This document shows, piece by piece, positions 25,980 through 33,960 of a stretch of 64,000 bases of DNA. Source of the DNA: Pigmentiphaga sp. H8 (GTDB lineage Bacteria > Pseudomonadota > Gammaproteobacteria > Burkholderiales > Burkholderiaceae_B); assembly GCF_003854895.1 (NCBI RefSeq), contig NZ_CP033966.1, forward strand, positions 2,046,001-2,110,000, written 5' to 3'. A model generated the notes under the pieces. The model ran no database searches. It saw only the letters and a program-made list of their open reading frames with translations, and was not told the DNA's origin. A program made the translations under genes and the position numbers. The number at the start of each line of letters is the position of its first letter. Position 1 is the stretch's first letter.

Positions 25980-27239
25980 ATGGCACTAATCGTTCACAAG
26001 TATGGCGGTACGTCGATGGGCTCGGTCGAGCGCATCAAGAACGTGGCACGGCGCGTGGCCAAATGGCACGCCTCCGGGCACCAGATCGTGGTGGTTCCCT
26101 CGGCCATGTCGGGCGAGACCAACCGGCTCATCGGCCTGGCCAAGGAAATCCAGGAACAGCCCGATCCGCGCGAACTCGACATGATCGCCTCCACGGGCGA
26201 GCAGGTCAGCGTGGGGCTCCTGGCCATGGCGTTGAAGGCGCAGGGCGTGGACGCCCGCAGCTATGCCGGCTGGCAGGTTCCGGTGCGCACCGATTCCGCC
26301 TATACCAAGGCCCGCATCTCCTCGATCGACGATACCCGCGTCCGCGCCGACCTCGATGCCGGCCGCGTGGTCATCGTCACCGGGTTCCAGGGCGTGGACG
26401 ACGCCGGCAACATCACCACCCTGGGCCGGGGCGGCTCGGACACGTCGGCCGTGGCCGTCGCGGCCGCGCTCAAGGCCGCGGAATGCCTGATCTACACCGA
26501 TGTCGACGGCGTCTACACGACCGATCCGCGCGTCGTGCCCGAAGCCCGGCGCCTGAACGTCGTTTCCTTCGAGGAAATGCTGGAGATGGCCTCGCTGGGC
26601 TCCAAGGTCCTGCAGATCCGCTCGGTCGAGTTCGCCGGCAAGTACCGCGTGCCTACCCGCGTGCTGTCGTCGCTGACCGATCCGATGATTTCGCCCGACG
26701 AAGAAATGAAGTCGGGCACCCTGATTACTTTTGAGGAAGACGAGAAAATGGAAGCCGCCGTTGTATCCGGCATCGCATTCAGCCGGGACGAAGCCAAGAT
26801 CACGGTCGTGGCCGTGCCGGACAAGCCCGGCATCGCCTTCTCCATCCTGGGCCCGATCGCCGATGCCAACATCGACGTCGACATGATCGTCCAGAACCAG
26901 TCCGTTGCCGGCACCACCGACTTCTCCTTCACCGTCAACCGCGGCGAGTTCAAGAAGGCGCTGGACGTCCTGAACGGCAAGGTTGTCCAGGCCATCGGCG
27001 CGCGCGAAGTCGTGTCCGACGACAAGGTCTGCAAGGTCTCCATCGTCGGTATCGGCATGCGTTCGCACGCCGGCATCGCCAGCCTGATGTTCCGGACCCT
27101 GTCGGAAGAGGGCATCAACATCCAGATGATCAGCACCAGCGAGATCAAGACCTCGGTGGTCATCGAGGACAAGTACATGGAACTGGCCGTGCGTGCGTTG
27201 CACAAGGCGTTCGGCCTGGACCAGGGCGCCGCGCAGTAG
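25980..27239 (+). CDS. lysC: aspartate kinase
   Basis: A 419-residue aspartokinase, first step of lysine, threonine and methionine synthesis. The kinase domain starts MALIVHKYGGTSMGSVERI and contains STGEQVSVGLLAMAL, TLGRGGSDTSAVAVA and YTDVDGVYTTDPR. Two ACT regulatory domains follow (about residues 265-340 and 345-410), so allosteric feedback by lysine and/or threonine is expected. An internal Met (EEDEKMEAAVVSG, about 257) is placed as in relatives with a separately translated beta subunit. The longer frame from 25857 has no family-like sequence and crosses the terminator region. Confidence 0.95.
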   Translation: MALIVHKYGGTSMGSVERIKNVARRVAKWHASGHQIVVVPSAMSGETNRLIGLAKEIQEQPDPRELDMIASTGEQVSVGLLAMALKAQGVDARSYAGWQVPVRTDSAYTKARISSIDDTRVRADLDAGRVVIVTGFQGVDDAGNITTLGRGGSDTSAVAVAAALKAAECLIYTDVDGVYTTDPRVVPEARRLNVVSFEEMLEMASLGSKVLQIRSVEFAGKYRVPTRVLSSLTDPMISPDEEMKSGTLITFEEDEKMEAAVVSGIAFSRDEAKITVVAVPDKPGIAFSILGPIADANIDVDMIVQNQSVAGTTDFSFTVNRGEFKKALDVLNGKVVQAIGAREVVSDDKVCKVSIVGIGMRSHAGIASLMFRTLSEEGINIQMISTSEIKTSVVIEDKYMELAVRALHKAFGLDQGAAQ

Positions 27240-27328
27240 TCTGATCGCGCCGCCGCGGGGCACCCGGTGCCAGGGGAAAACTGCAAATTTTTCGGCCGCC
27301 GGCGGCTGGATCCCCCCTCGGACCGTGG

Positions 27329-27334
27329 TACACT
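27329..27334 (+). promoter_or_regulatory. candidate -10 box for tRNA-Ser
   Basis: TACACT lies 12 bases before the mature tRNA 5' end, at usual spacing. The -35 candidate at 27306-27311 (CTGGAT) is weak. Confidence 0.35.
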
Positions 27335-27346
27335 GCCGGCTCTTTC

Positions 27347-27438
27347 GGAAGCGTGCCCGAGTGGCCGAAGGGGCTCCCCTGCTAAGGGAGTATGCGGCTA
27401 AAACTGCATCGTGGGTTCGAATCCCACCGCTTCCGCCA
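27347..27438 (+). tRNA. serT: tRNA-Ser (anticodon GCU)
   Basis: A 92-nt class II tRNA. Acceptor stem GGAAGCG pairs with CGCTTCC, followed by G and an encoded CCA. The anticodon stem CTCCC/GGGAG frames loop CTGCTAA, giving anticodon GCU (reads AGC/AGU). A long variable arm (TATGCGGCTAAAACTGCATC) and T-loop GGTTCGAATCC are present. It lies between lysC and a convergent amidase gene. The symbol follows common usage for the isoacceptor and is tentative. Confidence 0.96.
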
Positions 27439-27450
27439 GATTTGCCGAAA

Positions 27451-27479
27451 AACCCCTTGAGAAATCAAGGGGTTTTTTG
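27451..27479. terminator. bidirectional terminator after tRNA-Ser
   Basis: AACCCCTTGA, loop GAAA, TCAAGGGGTT then TTTTTT on the plus strand. On the minus strand the stem is followed by TTTTTCGG. It therefore serves both the tRNA and the converging amidase gene, whose last codons lie inside it. Confidence 0.85.
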
Positions 27480-28115
27480 TTTGGTGCCGGGGTTTCTCAA
27501 CGGTTCCAGCATCTGGCGCATCCACGCCAGCGGGACCACTTCCGCGTACTTGCTCTGCATGTCGATCAGGTTGCTTGCGTGCTGCGCGGCGGAGCGGTCG
27601 GCCACGCACTCCTGCACCACGAAAGGCGGGAATGCGTTCTGCATGGCATCGACCACGCTGGCGCGCACGCAACCGCTGGTGGTGGCCCCGGCAACGATAA
27701 GGGCGTCGCATTGGCGGGCCGCAAGCAGCGCGGACAGCGGCGTGCCGAAGAAGGCGGAAGCCTGGGTCTTGCGCAGGACGAGATCGGTCGCGGGGTCGTA
27801 GTGCAGGCGTGGATCGATCTCGCAGGTGGGCGTACCCTGGATGAGCGTGTCGAGCGAGGTGCATTTCCTGCCCCATGCGCCCATGTCGCTCAGGTTGCGC
27901 TGGTAGCCGAGCAGCGTGAAGATGACCGTGCCCACGCCGCGCATGGCATCGATCAGCTCGTTGGTGGCAAGCACGGCCGCGCTACAGTCGGATGCCAGGG
28001 GGCTGAGCGCCGGCTCGGTGAAGCCGCGCTGGAAATCGATGATCAGCAGCGCGGGGCGGCGGCCGAATGACAGGGTGCCGTTGAAACCGCTGCGGATGTT
28101 GTCCTGGTCTAGCAT
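27465..28115 (-). CDS. isochorismatase-family cysteine amidohydrolase, maleamate amidase-like
   Basis: A 216-residue isochorismatase-fold hydrolase. The expected triad is present at Asp27 (LLIIDFQRGF), Lys116 (LRKTQASAFFGT) and Cys149 (AGATTSGCVRASVVDAM, with the usual cis-peptide region before it). Family members include N-carbamoylsarcosine amidase, maleamate amidase (NicF) and nicotinamidase. A maleate-isomerase-like gene 1 kb away makes maleamate amidase attractive, but this is inference. It is divergent from a LysR gene with a 29-bp gap, so that regulator probably controls it. Its final codons overlap the terminator shared with tRNA-Ser. Confidence 0.8.
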   Translation of the reverse strand: MLDQDNIRSGFNGTLSFGRRPALLIIDFQRGFTEPALSPLASDCSAAVLATNELIDAMRGVGTVIFTLLGYQRNLSDMGAWGRKCTSLDTLIQGTPTCEIDPRLHYDPATDLVLRKTQASAFFGTPLSALLAARQCDALIVAGATTSGCVRASVVDAMQNAFPPFVVQECVADRSAAQHASNLIDMQSKYAEVVPLAWMRQMLEPLRNPGTKQKTP

Positions 28116-28144
28116 GGAATGCCTTGTTGAGGGCGATATCGTTT

Positions 28145-29041
28145 ATGGAACTGCGCAACCTTCGCTACTTCGTGGCCCTGGCCGAGGAACTGAGCTTTAC
28201 CAAGGCCGCGCGGCGGCTGCACATCTCGCAGCCGCCGCTCAGCGTCCAGATCGCGCAGCTGGAAGAAGAGATCGGCGTTCCGCTCTTTACGCGTACCAGC
28301 CGCAGTGTGCAGCTCACCCCCGCGGGCGAGGTGTTCCTGAACGATACGCGATCGATCCTGGATCGCCTGAGCGTCGCATGCGACCGCGCGCGTTCCGTGG
28401 GCAGCGGCCTGGCGGGCCGCATCGACATCGGTTTGTCCGGCTCGCAGTTCCAGGGGCCGCTGCCCAGCCTGATCGCCAGGTACATGCAGTCGAATGCAGG
28501 CGTGTCGATCGTGCTGCATGAGTCTCGGCCCGCCGATCAACTGGACGAGCTGCGCCGGGGCGGCATCGATTTGAGCATCTCGCGTACGCCGGTCAACGAT
28601 TCGGTGCTGCGCAGCCAGCTGCTGTTCAATGATCCCATCGTCGTGGCGCTGCCCGCGGGACATCGCCTTGCGGAAGAGGAACGCCTCAAGCTGTCGGACC
28701 TGTCGGCCGAGCCGTTCATCATGCTGCGCACGGAGTCGTCGGCCTTTGCCCGGCTGCTGTTCGACAGCTGCATCCAGGCGGGCTTCGCGCCCAGGGTCGT
28801 GCAATGGGTGCTGGAAGTGCCCGCCATCATGAGTCTCGTGGCGGCAGGCATAGGCGTGGGGTTCGTACCGCGCTCGGTTGCCTGCGCCCGCGACGATTGC
28901 GTGTACCGCACGCTCGAAGGCGGCATGCCGCGCTCGGGTGTGTACGTCGTACAGCGCTGCAATGAGACCAACCGCGTGGCGGAGGCGTTCGTGCGCATGC
29001 TGGAGGAGAGCGATCTGAGCCGGTGGCAGGACGGCAACTAG
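28145..29041 (+). CDS. LysR-family transcriptional regulator
   Basis: A 298-residue regulator. The winged helix-turn-helix occupies the first 60 residues (MELRNLRYFVALAEELSFTK, then AARRLHISQPPLSVQIAQLE), and the periplasmic-binding-protein-like effector domain fills the rest. The start at 28145 is canonical; the frame extends 21 bases to a TTG that lacks support. It is divergent from the amidase gene with only 29 bp between the starts, so one shared operator is likely. HTH sequence LRYFVALAEELSFTKAARRL places it near CatR/BenM-like members, which often respond to aromatic-pathway intermediates. Confidence 0.9.
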   Translation: MELRNLRYFVALAEELSFTKAARRLHISQPPLSVQIAQLEEEIGVPLFTRTSRSVQLTPAGEVFLNDTRSILDRLSVACDRARSVGSGLAGRIDIGLSGSQFQGPLPSLIARYMQSNAGVSIVLHESRPADQLDELRRGGIDLSISRTPVNDSVLRSQLLFNDPIVVALPAGHRLAEEERLKLSDLSAEPFIMLRTESSAFARLLFDSCIQAGFAPRVVQWVLEVPAIMSLVAAGIGVGFVPRSVACARDDCVYRTLEGGMPRSGVYVVQRCNETNRVAEAFVRMLEESDLSRWQDGN

Positions 29042-29091
29042 GACGTCCGCCGCGGGCCGGCATCAGGTTGCCTGGCATTTCGAATGCAGCG

Positions 29092-29844
29092 TCAGTACTT
29101 GCCGGACAGCAGCGAGCCGAAGCCGGGCACTCGGGTCTTGAGGCCGAGCGACTTGAGCATCATGTAGGCGGTGGACACCGCGGCCGAAACCACGGGCATG
29201 CCCACGCGGTCCTCTATGCCCTGGATGGAGGCAAGCGAAGGCATCTGCACGCAGGCCGAGGCCACGACGGCATCCGCGCCGGCCGTGTTCAGGCGCTTGG
29301 TGATCTCCAGGGGCGCCAGCGGATCGCGGCGGCCCACGTCCAGGTTGTCGGGAATCTCCAGCGAGATGCTGTCGACCACTTCTATGCCCTCGTGCGCCAG
29401 GTAGTCGATCACGAGCTGCGTCAGGGGCTTCATGTAGGGCGTCAGGATCGCCACGCGCTTGGCGCCGATGGCGTGCAGGCCGCCCACGAGAGCGCCCGCG
29501 CTGGTGACGATGGGGGCGGGGCCGCCGGCCTCGACCGTGCGCTCATGCAGGCGCTTTTCGGAGACGCGGTGATAGCCCAGGCCCATGCTCATGATGGCGA
29601 CCAGGCAGGCATAGCCCATGACGTCGACCCGGGCGTCGGCCAATTCCATGGCGCAGCGGTCGGAGTCGCGATCCATGGCCGCCAGTTCTTCCTTGGTCAC
29701 CTTCTGCATGCGCATGCGGCTCGAGTGGAAGGTGAACCGCTCGGGCTCGTGGTTCTGGCGAGCGGTCAGGATGGCGGGGATCTCGGTCTCCATCGTGGTG
29801 TTGGAGCTGGGGACGATCTGCCCGATGCGGTAGGTGGTGGTCAT
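29092..29844 (-). CDS. maleate cis-trans isomerase-like protein (Asp/Glu racemase superfamily)
   Basis: A 250-residue protein. PSSNTTMETEIPA near the N-terminus and two catalytic-type cysteines, Cys80 (MGYACLVAIMS) and Cys198 (ASACVQMPS), match the maleate isomerase branch; their 118-residue separation equals that in characterised maleate isomerases as I recall them (Cys76/Cys194). The reaction would be maleate to fumarate without cofactor. Arylmalonate decarboxylase is the main alternative. ATG 29844 has AGGTAAGG just upstream; a longer frame to 30231 is not supported. It is the last gene of a five-gene minus-strand operon. Confidence 0.8.
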   Translation of the reverse strand: MTTTYRIGQIVPSSNTTMETEIPAILTARQNHEPERFTFHSSRMRMQKVTKEELAAMDRDSDRCAMELADARVDVMGYACLVAIMSMGLGYHRVSEKRLHERTVEAGGPAPIVTSAGALVGGLHAIGAKRVAILTPYMKPLTQLVIDYLAHEGIEVVDSISLEIPDNLDVGRRDPLAPLEITKRLNTAGADAVVASACVQMPSLASIQGIEDRVGMPVVSAAVSTAYMMLKSLGLKTRVPGFGSLLSGKY

Positions 29845-29981
29845 CTGCCTTACCTCGCTGGACGCCGCGTGTCCGCGGCGTTGGTTGGTCAATAGCGGCA
29901 GAAGATAGTCTGCGAACAAATACTTGGGCAAATATGTTTTTTGTTTCGATCTATTCTTTTTAAGAATAGATCGGCTTGCCT

Positions 29982-30401
29982 TCAGATCCCCATTTCCGCG
30001 AACACCTCCAGCATCACCCGCTGGCTGTCCAGTGCCGCGGGCACGCCGCAGTAGATGGCGGCCTGCAGGAAGACCTCGTTGATCTCTTCCTTGGTCAGGC
30101 CGTTGTTGATCGCGCCGCGCACGTGCAGCCGCAGCTCGTGCGGACGGTTCAGCGCCGTGATCATGGCCAGGTTCAGGAAGCTGCGGGTGCGGCGGTCCAG
30201 CCCCGGGCGATTCCAGACGTCGCCCCAGCAATGCTGCGTGACCAGTTGCTGCAGTTCCATGCGCAGCGGGTCTTCGGCGGCCTTGGCCAGCGAGGCGTCC
30301 ACGTGTTCGCGGCCCAGCACCTCGCGGCGGGTGGCCAGGCCTCGCTCGAACAGGGATTCGTTGTAGCTGCCGCCAAGCGCGGTGCGGTCGGGTTGGGTCA
30401 T
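29982..30401 (-). CDS. carboxymuconolactone decarboxylase-family protein
   Basis: A 139-residue all-helical protein like PcaC (4-carboxymuconolactone decarboxylase). The core reads RRTRSFLNLAMITALNRPHE then LRLHVRGAINNGLTKEEINEV; it keeps the family His in LRLHVRGA but has no AhpD-type CxxC, so it is not a peroxidase. AGGAG lies 7 bases before the ATG at 30401. It lies between a Bug receptor and a maleate-isomerase-like gene (137-bp gap), with no protocatechuate genes nearby, so its true substrate is unknown. Confidence 0.82.
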   Translation of the reverse strand: MTQPDRTALGGSYNESLFERGLATRREVLGREHVDASLAKAAEDPLRMELQQLVTQHCWGDVWNRPGLDRRTRSFLNLAMITALNRPHELRLHVRGAINNGLTKEEINEVFLQAAIYCGVPAALDSQRVMLEVFAEMGI

Positions 30402-30454
30402 GCTAGTCTCCTGGATCGGTACTGGGCGAGCATAACCCTTCCATCGGCCGCCGG

Positions 30455-31426
30455 TCAGTTCACCTGGGCACCGGTTTCCTTCACGACCTTGGCCCATTTG
30501 GCGAGTTCGTCGTGCAGGTATTGCCTGGCCTGCGGCAACGTGCCGCCCAGCGGCTCGAATCCCGTGGCGGCCAGCTTGGCCTGGAAGTCGGGGTCGCGCT
30601 GGATGCGCGCGACTTCGTCGTTCAGGCGCTGGAGCACCGCATCGGGCGTCTTGCCCGGCGCGAACACGCCTACCCAGGTGACATCGGCAAAACCGGGAAA
30701 GCCCGATTCCGCCACGGTGGGCACCTCGGGCAGCGCCGCCGAGCGCTTGCCGCCCGTCACGACCAGGCCGCGCACCTTGCCGGCCTTGACCAGTTCCACC
30801 GCCGCCGGCAGGGCCACGCTGGCGAGCTGGGTCTGTCCGGCCGCGGCCGCGGTCAGGGCGGGGCCGGCGCCCTGGTACGGGATGTGGGTGACGGGGGTGC
30901 GGGCCAGCACCTTGAACAGGTATTCGGCGGTCAGGTGCGGCGTGGTGCCGGCGCCGGCCGTGCCGTAGTTGTAGTCGCCGGACTTCGCCGCGGCGATGAC
31001 CTCCTGCAGCGTCCTGGCCTTCAGGTTGGGCGCGGTCACGATCAGGTTGGGGCTCGAGGCCACCAGCGCCGCCAGCGTCAGGTCCTTCTCGGCATCGAAG
31101 CCGAGATTGCGCTGCATGGCGGGATTGACGGCATAGGAACTGGTGTTGATCAGCAGGGTGTAGCCGTCGGGATCGGCGCGCGCCACGGCGGCCGAAGCCA
31201 CGGAGCCGCCGGCGCCCGGGCGGTTCTCCACCACGATGCTCTGGCCCAGGGCTTCGCCCAACCGATGTCCCAGCAGGCGGGCGATGATGTCGGCCGGGCC
31301 GGCGGGCGCGAACGCGACGACGAAGCGGATGGGCTTGGCGGGCCAGGCGGCCTCCGCCTGCGCCAGGGCGGGCCATGCCAGGCCGCAGGCGGCCAGTGCG
31401 GCCGCGGCGGTGCGTAGGGATGTCAT
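30455..31426 (-). CDS. Bug-family tripartite tricarboxylate receptor (substrate-binding protein)
   Basis: A 323-residue periplasmic protein: signal peptide MTSLRTAAAALAACGLAWPALA, then the Bug (TctC) fold with WPAKPIRFVVAFAPAGPAD, VVENRPGAGGSVA and the typical NYGTAGAGTTPHLTAEYL. Such proteins bind small carboxylates, amides or aromatic acids. No tctA/tctB membrane genes are adjacent, which is common for Bug genes in Bordetella. GGAGGAG lies upstream of ATG 31426. Its position inside a catabolic operon suggests that it captures the pathway substrate or an inducer. Confidence 0.92.
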   Translation of the reverse strand: MTSLRTAAAALAACGLAWPALAQAEAAWPAKPIRFVVAFAPAGPADIIARLLGHRLGEALGQSIVVENRPGAGGSVASAAVARADPDGYTLLINTSSYAVNPAMQRNLGFDAEKDLTLAALVASSPNLIVTAPNLKARTLQEVIAAAKSGDYNYGTAGAGTTPHLTAEYLFKVLARTPVTHIPYQGAGPALTAAAAGQTQLASVALPAAVELVKAGKVRGLVVTGGKRSAALPEVPTVAESGFPGFADVTWVGVFAPGKTPDAVLQRLNDEVARIQRDPDFQAKLAATGFEPLGGTLPQARQYLHDELAKWAKVVKETGAQVN

Positions 31427-31454
31427 GTTGTCTCCTCCGTGCGCGAAGCGCTGT

Positions 31455-32330
31455 TCAGATCGTGTCGAGGACGTGGCGGGCCATCTCCTGCCGTGTGCCG
31501 ACCCAGACGTCGCCGGCCTTGGCCACGCGGCCCATGATCTCGTCGTAGACCCAGGCACCCGAGGGGCGGCCCATGACGTGCGTATGGGCGGTGACGTCCA
31601 GCATCAAGGGCGCGGTCTCGCGTTCGCAGAAGGCGGCAAAGCAGTCCTCGAAGGTCTCCAGCATGTGCCGCGGCCCCTGGCCGTAGCGGATGCAGGTGGG
31701 CAGGTCGTTGACGTCCATGGTGAGCGGGATGGCGACGATGCGGTGCTGACCGAAGTCCATGACGTAGGGCCGGTCGTCGTCGTTCATGTCGCCGTGGTGC
31801 AGATAGCCGGCCTCGGCCAGCAGCCGCGAACTGATCAGGCTGCCCGTGCCGCGCGGGCTGATCCAGCCGGTGGGCGCGGTGCCCGAGGTGCCGGCCAGCA
31901 GGTCGTGGTTGCGGCGCAGGTTCGCGCGTTCGGCGGCCTCGTCCAGGTAGACCGGGATCACGTCCATGCCCCACGAGTGGTTGACGATCTCGTGGCCGAG
32001 TTCGGCGATGCGGCGCACCGTGGCGGGGTCGCGTTCGCAGATGACGCCGTTGACCATCACGCTGGTCTTCACGCCGTGCTTCTCGGCGATGCCGATCAGG
32101 CGGTGAATGCCGCGGTTGACGCCGAACGAGGCCCACGAGTGGGCGTTGGTGTCGAAGTAGCCCGGCTTGAGCACGTTGCCCATGGGGCCGATGCCCGGCG
32201 CCTGGCCGTCCGACCAGGCCTCGAACGCGATGTTGAAGATCACGGCGATGCGCTTGCCGCCCGGCCAGCGGAAATCGTCGGGCAGGCGGGTGATGCGCGG
32301 GGTGTCCGGGTGTGTTGCGGTGTCGCTCAT
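31455..32330 (-). CDS. polysaccharide deacetylase-family hydrolase (PuuE/cyclic-amide type)
   Basis: A 291-residue NodB-fold protein without a signal peptide, so probably cytoplasmic. Seen: WPGGKRIAVIFNIAFEAWSD, VNGVICERDPATVRRIAELG, then GHEIVNHSWGMDVIP with the metal-ligand His residues, and LDVTAHTHVMGRPSGA near the C-terminus. Soluble members of this group, such as PuuE allantoinase, hydrolyse cyclic amides rather than polysaccharides, which fits the catabolic operon. Its ATG overlaps the stop of the upstream FAH-family gene (32327-32330). Substrate unknown. Confidence 0.82.
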   Translation of the reverse strand: MSDTATHPDTPRITRLPDDFRWPGGKRIAVIFNIAFEAWSDGQAPGIGPMGNVLKPGYFDTNAHSWASFGVNRGIHRLIGIAEKHGVKTSVMVNGVICERDPATVRRIAELGHEIVNHSWGMDVIPVYLDEAAERANLRRNHDLLAGTSGTAPTGWISPRGTGSLISSRLLAEAGYLHHGDMNDDDRPYVMDFGQHRIVAIPLTMDVNDLPTCIRYGQGPRHMLETFEDCFAAFCERETAPLMLDVTAHTHVMGRPSGAWVYDEIMGRVAKAGDVWVGTRQEMARHVLDTI

Positions 32331-33202
32331 GCGTCGTCCTTCACGGTGTTGGCCAGGATGCCCAGGCCTTCGATCTCGATCTCGATGCGGTCGCCGGGCT
32401 GCATCCATACCGGCGGCTTGCGCGCATAGCCCACGCCGGCGGGCGTGCCCATCGCGATGACGTCGCCGGGTTCCAGCGTCAGCGCCTCGGTCAGGAGGCA
32501 CAGCGTTTCGGCCACGGGAAACAGCATGTTGGAGGTGTTGTCGCTCTGCATGACGCGGCCGTTCAGGCGCGACTCGATCTTCAGGCCCGAGGCGCCGGGA
32601 GGCACCGCGTCGGCCGGGACCAGCCACGGTCCGAAGGCGCCGGTGCCGTCGAAGTTCTTGCCTATGGTCCATTGCGCGGTGCGGCGCTGGTAGTCGCGCA
32701 GGGTCGCGTCGTTGAAGCACGCGTAGCCCGCCACCGCCGACAGGGCGTCCTCCGGCGTGAGATGCCGCGCCCGCTTGCCGATCACCACCGCCAGCTCGGC
32801 CTCGAAGTCCAGCTTGTCCGAGACCCCGGGGCGCAGCAGCGGCGCACCGTGGGCGATGAGCGAGGTGGCGCCGCGCATGAAGAAGCTCGGATACGAGGGC
32901 TTGGCGTTGCCGCCTTCGGCGGCATGGTCAGCGTAGTTCAAGCCCAGGCAGATGATCTTGCCGGGCTGGGGCACGGGGGGCAGCAGCCGGACCTCGGCCA
33001 ACGGAACGCGCTTGGCGCCCGCCAGGGCGCGGTCGGCGGCTTCCCGCATGGCTTGCGGGCCTTGCGCGGCCAGCGCCGCCAGGGCTCCGGGCTTGAACGG
33101 ATGGCCTGAATCGGCGATTTCGGCGACGCTGCCGTCCGCGACCACGCCGATGCGGACCGTGTCCTGGCCTGGGAGTGTGTAGGAAACGAAAGGATGAGCC
33201 AT
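32327..33202 (-). CDS. fumarylacetoacetate hydrolase-family protein
   Basis: A 291-residue FAH-fold enzyme. The C-terminal catalytic domain begins at PQPGKIICLGLNYADHAAEGG (about residue 80) and contains the metal-ligand segment LDFEAELAVVIGK (about 132) and GKNFDGTGAFGPWLVP. Such enzymes cleave C-C bonds of acylpyruvates or act as decarboxylases or hydratases in ring degradation. First gene of the minus-strand operon, 85 bp from the divergent GntR gene. ATG 33202 has GGAG about 11-14 bases upstream. Substrate not determined. Confidence 0.85.
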   Translation of the reverse strand: MAHPFVSYTLPGQDTVRIGVVADGSVAEIADSGHPFKPGALAALAAQGPQAMREAADRALAGAKRVPLAEVRLLPPVPQPGKIICLGLNYADHAAEGGNAKPSYPSFFMRGATSLIAHGAPLLRPGVSDKLDFEAELAVVIGKRARHLTPEDALSAVAGYACFNDATLRDYQRRTAQWTIGKNFDGTGAFGPWLVPADAVPPGASGLKIESRLNGRVMQSDNTSNMLFPVAETLCLLTEALTLEPGDVIAMGTPAGVGYARKPPVWMQPGDRIEIEIEGLGILANTVKDDA

Positions 33203-33239
33203 TGTCGATAAAACTCCATATGGAGAAAAATATCGACAA
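33202..33239. promoter_or_regulatory. nested palindrome, candidate GntR operator
   Basis: TTGTCGATA (33202-33210) and TATCGACAA (33231-33239) are perfect inverted repeats around an inner perfect palindrome CTCCATATGGAG (33214-33225), centred one base off. They fill the gap between the FAH-operon start and the divergent GntR gene. A further half-site, TATCGA, lies at 33245-33250. Confidence 0.6.
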
Positions 33240-33287
33240 AATTCTATCGAGCTAAAATAATGTCGGTAACCTGAGGAAAACCCCCGC

Positions 33288-33953
33288 ATGCTAGATGCCG
33301 ATATCGCTCCCAGCATGACCGTGCAGATCTACGAACGCCTGCGCGCCGATCTGCTAGACGGTCTGTGGCCCCCCGGGCAGAAGCTGCTGATGCATCGCCT
33401 GCGGCAGCACTACGCCATAGGCGCGAGCCCCCTGCGCGAGGCGCTCAGCCGCCTCGTCGCCGAAGGGCTGGCCGTCCATAACGACCAGCGCGGGTTCGCG
33501 GCCGCGGCGGTGTCGGCGGACGAACTGGAGGACATCCTGCGCAACCGCGTGGCGCTGGAGTCGCTGGCGCTGGAGCAAGGGCTGGCCCGGCGCGGTCCGC
33601 AATGGGAAGAAGAGTTGCTGATCGCTTTCCACCGCCTGTCGCGCACGCCGCGCTCGGTCGACGAGGACAGCTATGAAGAGAACCCGGTGTGGGAGCGGCA
33701 ACATCGCGCGTTCCACTTCGCGTTGTTGTCCGCGTGCGGGTCGCCGACCCTGATGGAGTTCTGCGAACAGCTCTACGACCGCGCCTACCGCTATCGGCAA
33801 CTGGCGGCGCGCAAGGCCTACAAGCGGCGCAACGAACTGGACGAGCACCGGGCCATCTTCGAGGCCGTGATGGCGGGGGACCTGGATGCGGCCAAGGCGC
33901 TGCTGGCCCGGCATTACGAGCGGACGGCCGCGTTGTCGGGCCAGCAGGGGTAG
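33288..33953 (+). CDS. GntR-family (FCD-domain) transcriptional regulator
   Basis: A 221-residue regulator with an N-terminal winged helix (TVQIYERLRADLLDGLWPPG, then SPLREALSRLVAEGLAV, about residues 10-65) and a helical FCD effector domain with metal-site His residues (for example WERQHRAFHFALLSACGS and LDEHRAIFEAVMAGD). FCD members mostly repress catabolic operons and bind carboxylic-acid effectors. GAGGAAAA lies 7 bases before the ATG. It is divergent from the FAH-led operon and probably controls it through the palindrome at 33202-33239. Confidence 0.9.
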   Translation: MLDADIAPSMTVQIYERLRADLLDGLWPPGQKLLMHRLRQHYAIGASPLREALSRLVAEGLAVHNDQRGFAAAAVSADELEDILRNRVALESLALEQGLARRGPQWEEELLIAFHRLSRTPRSVDEDSYEENPVWERQHRAFHFALLSACGSPTLMEFCEQLYDRAYRYRQLAARKAYKRRNELDEHRAIFEAVMAGDLDAAKALLARHYERTAALSGQQG

Positions 33954-33960
33954 GGCGGCC

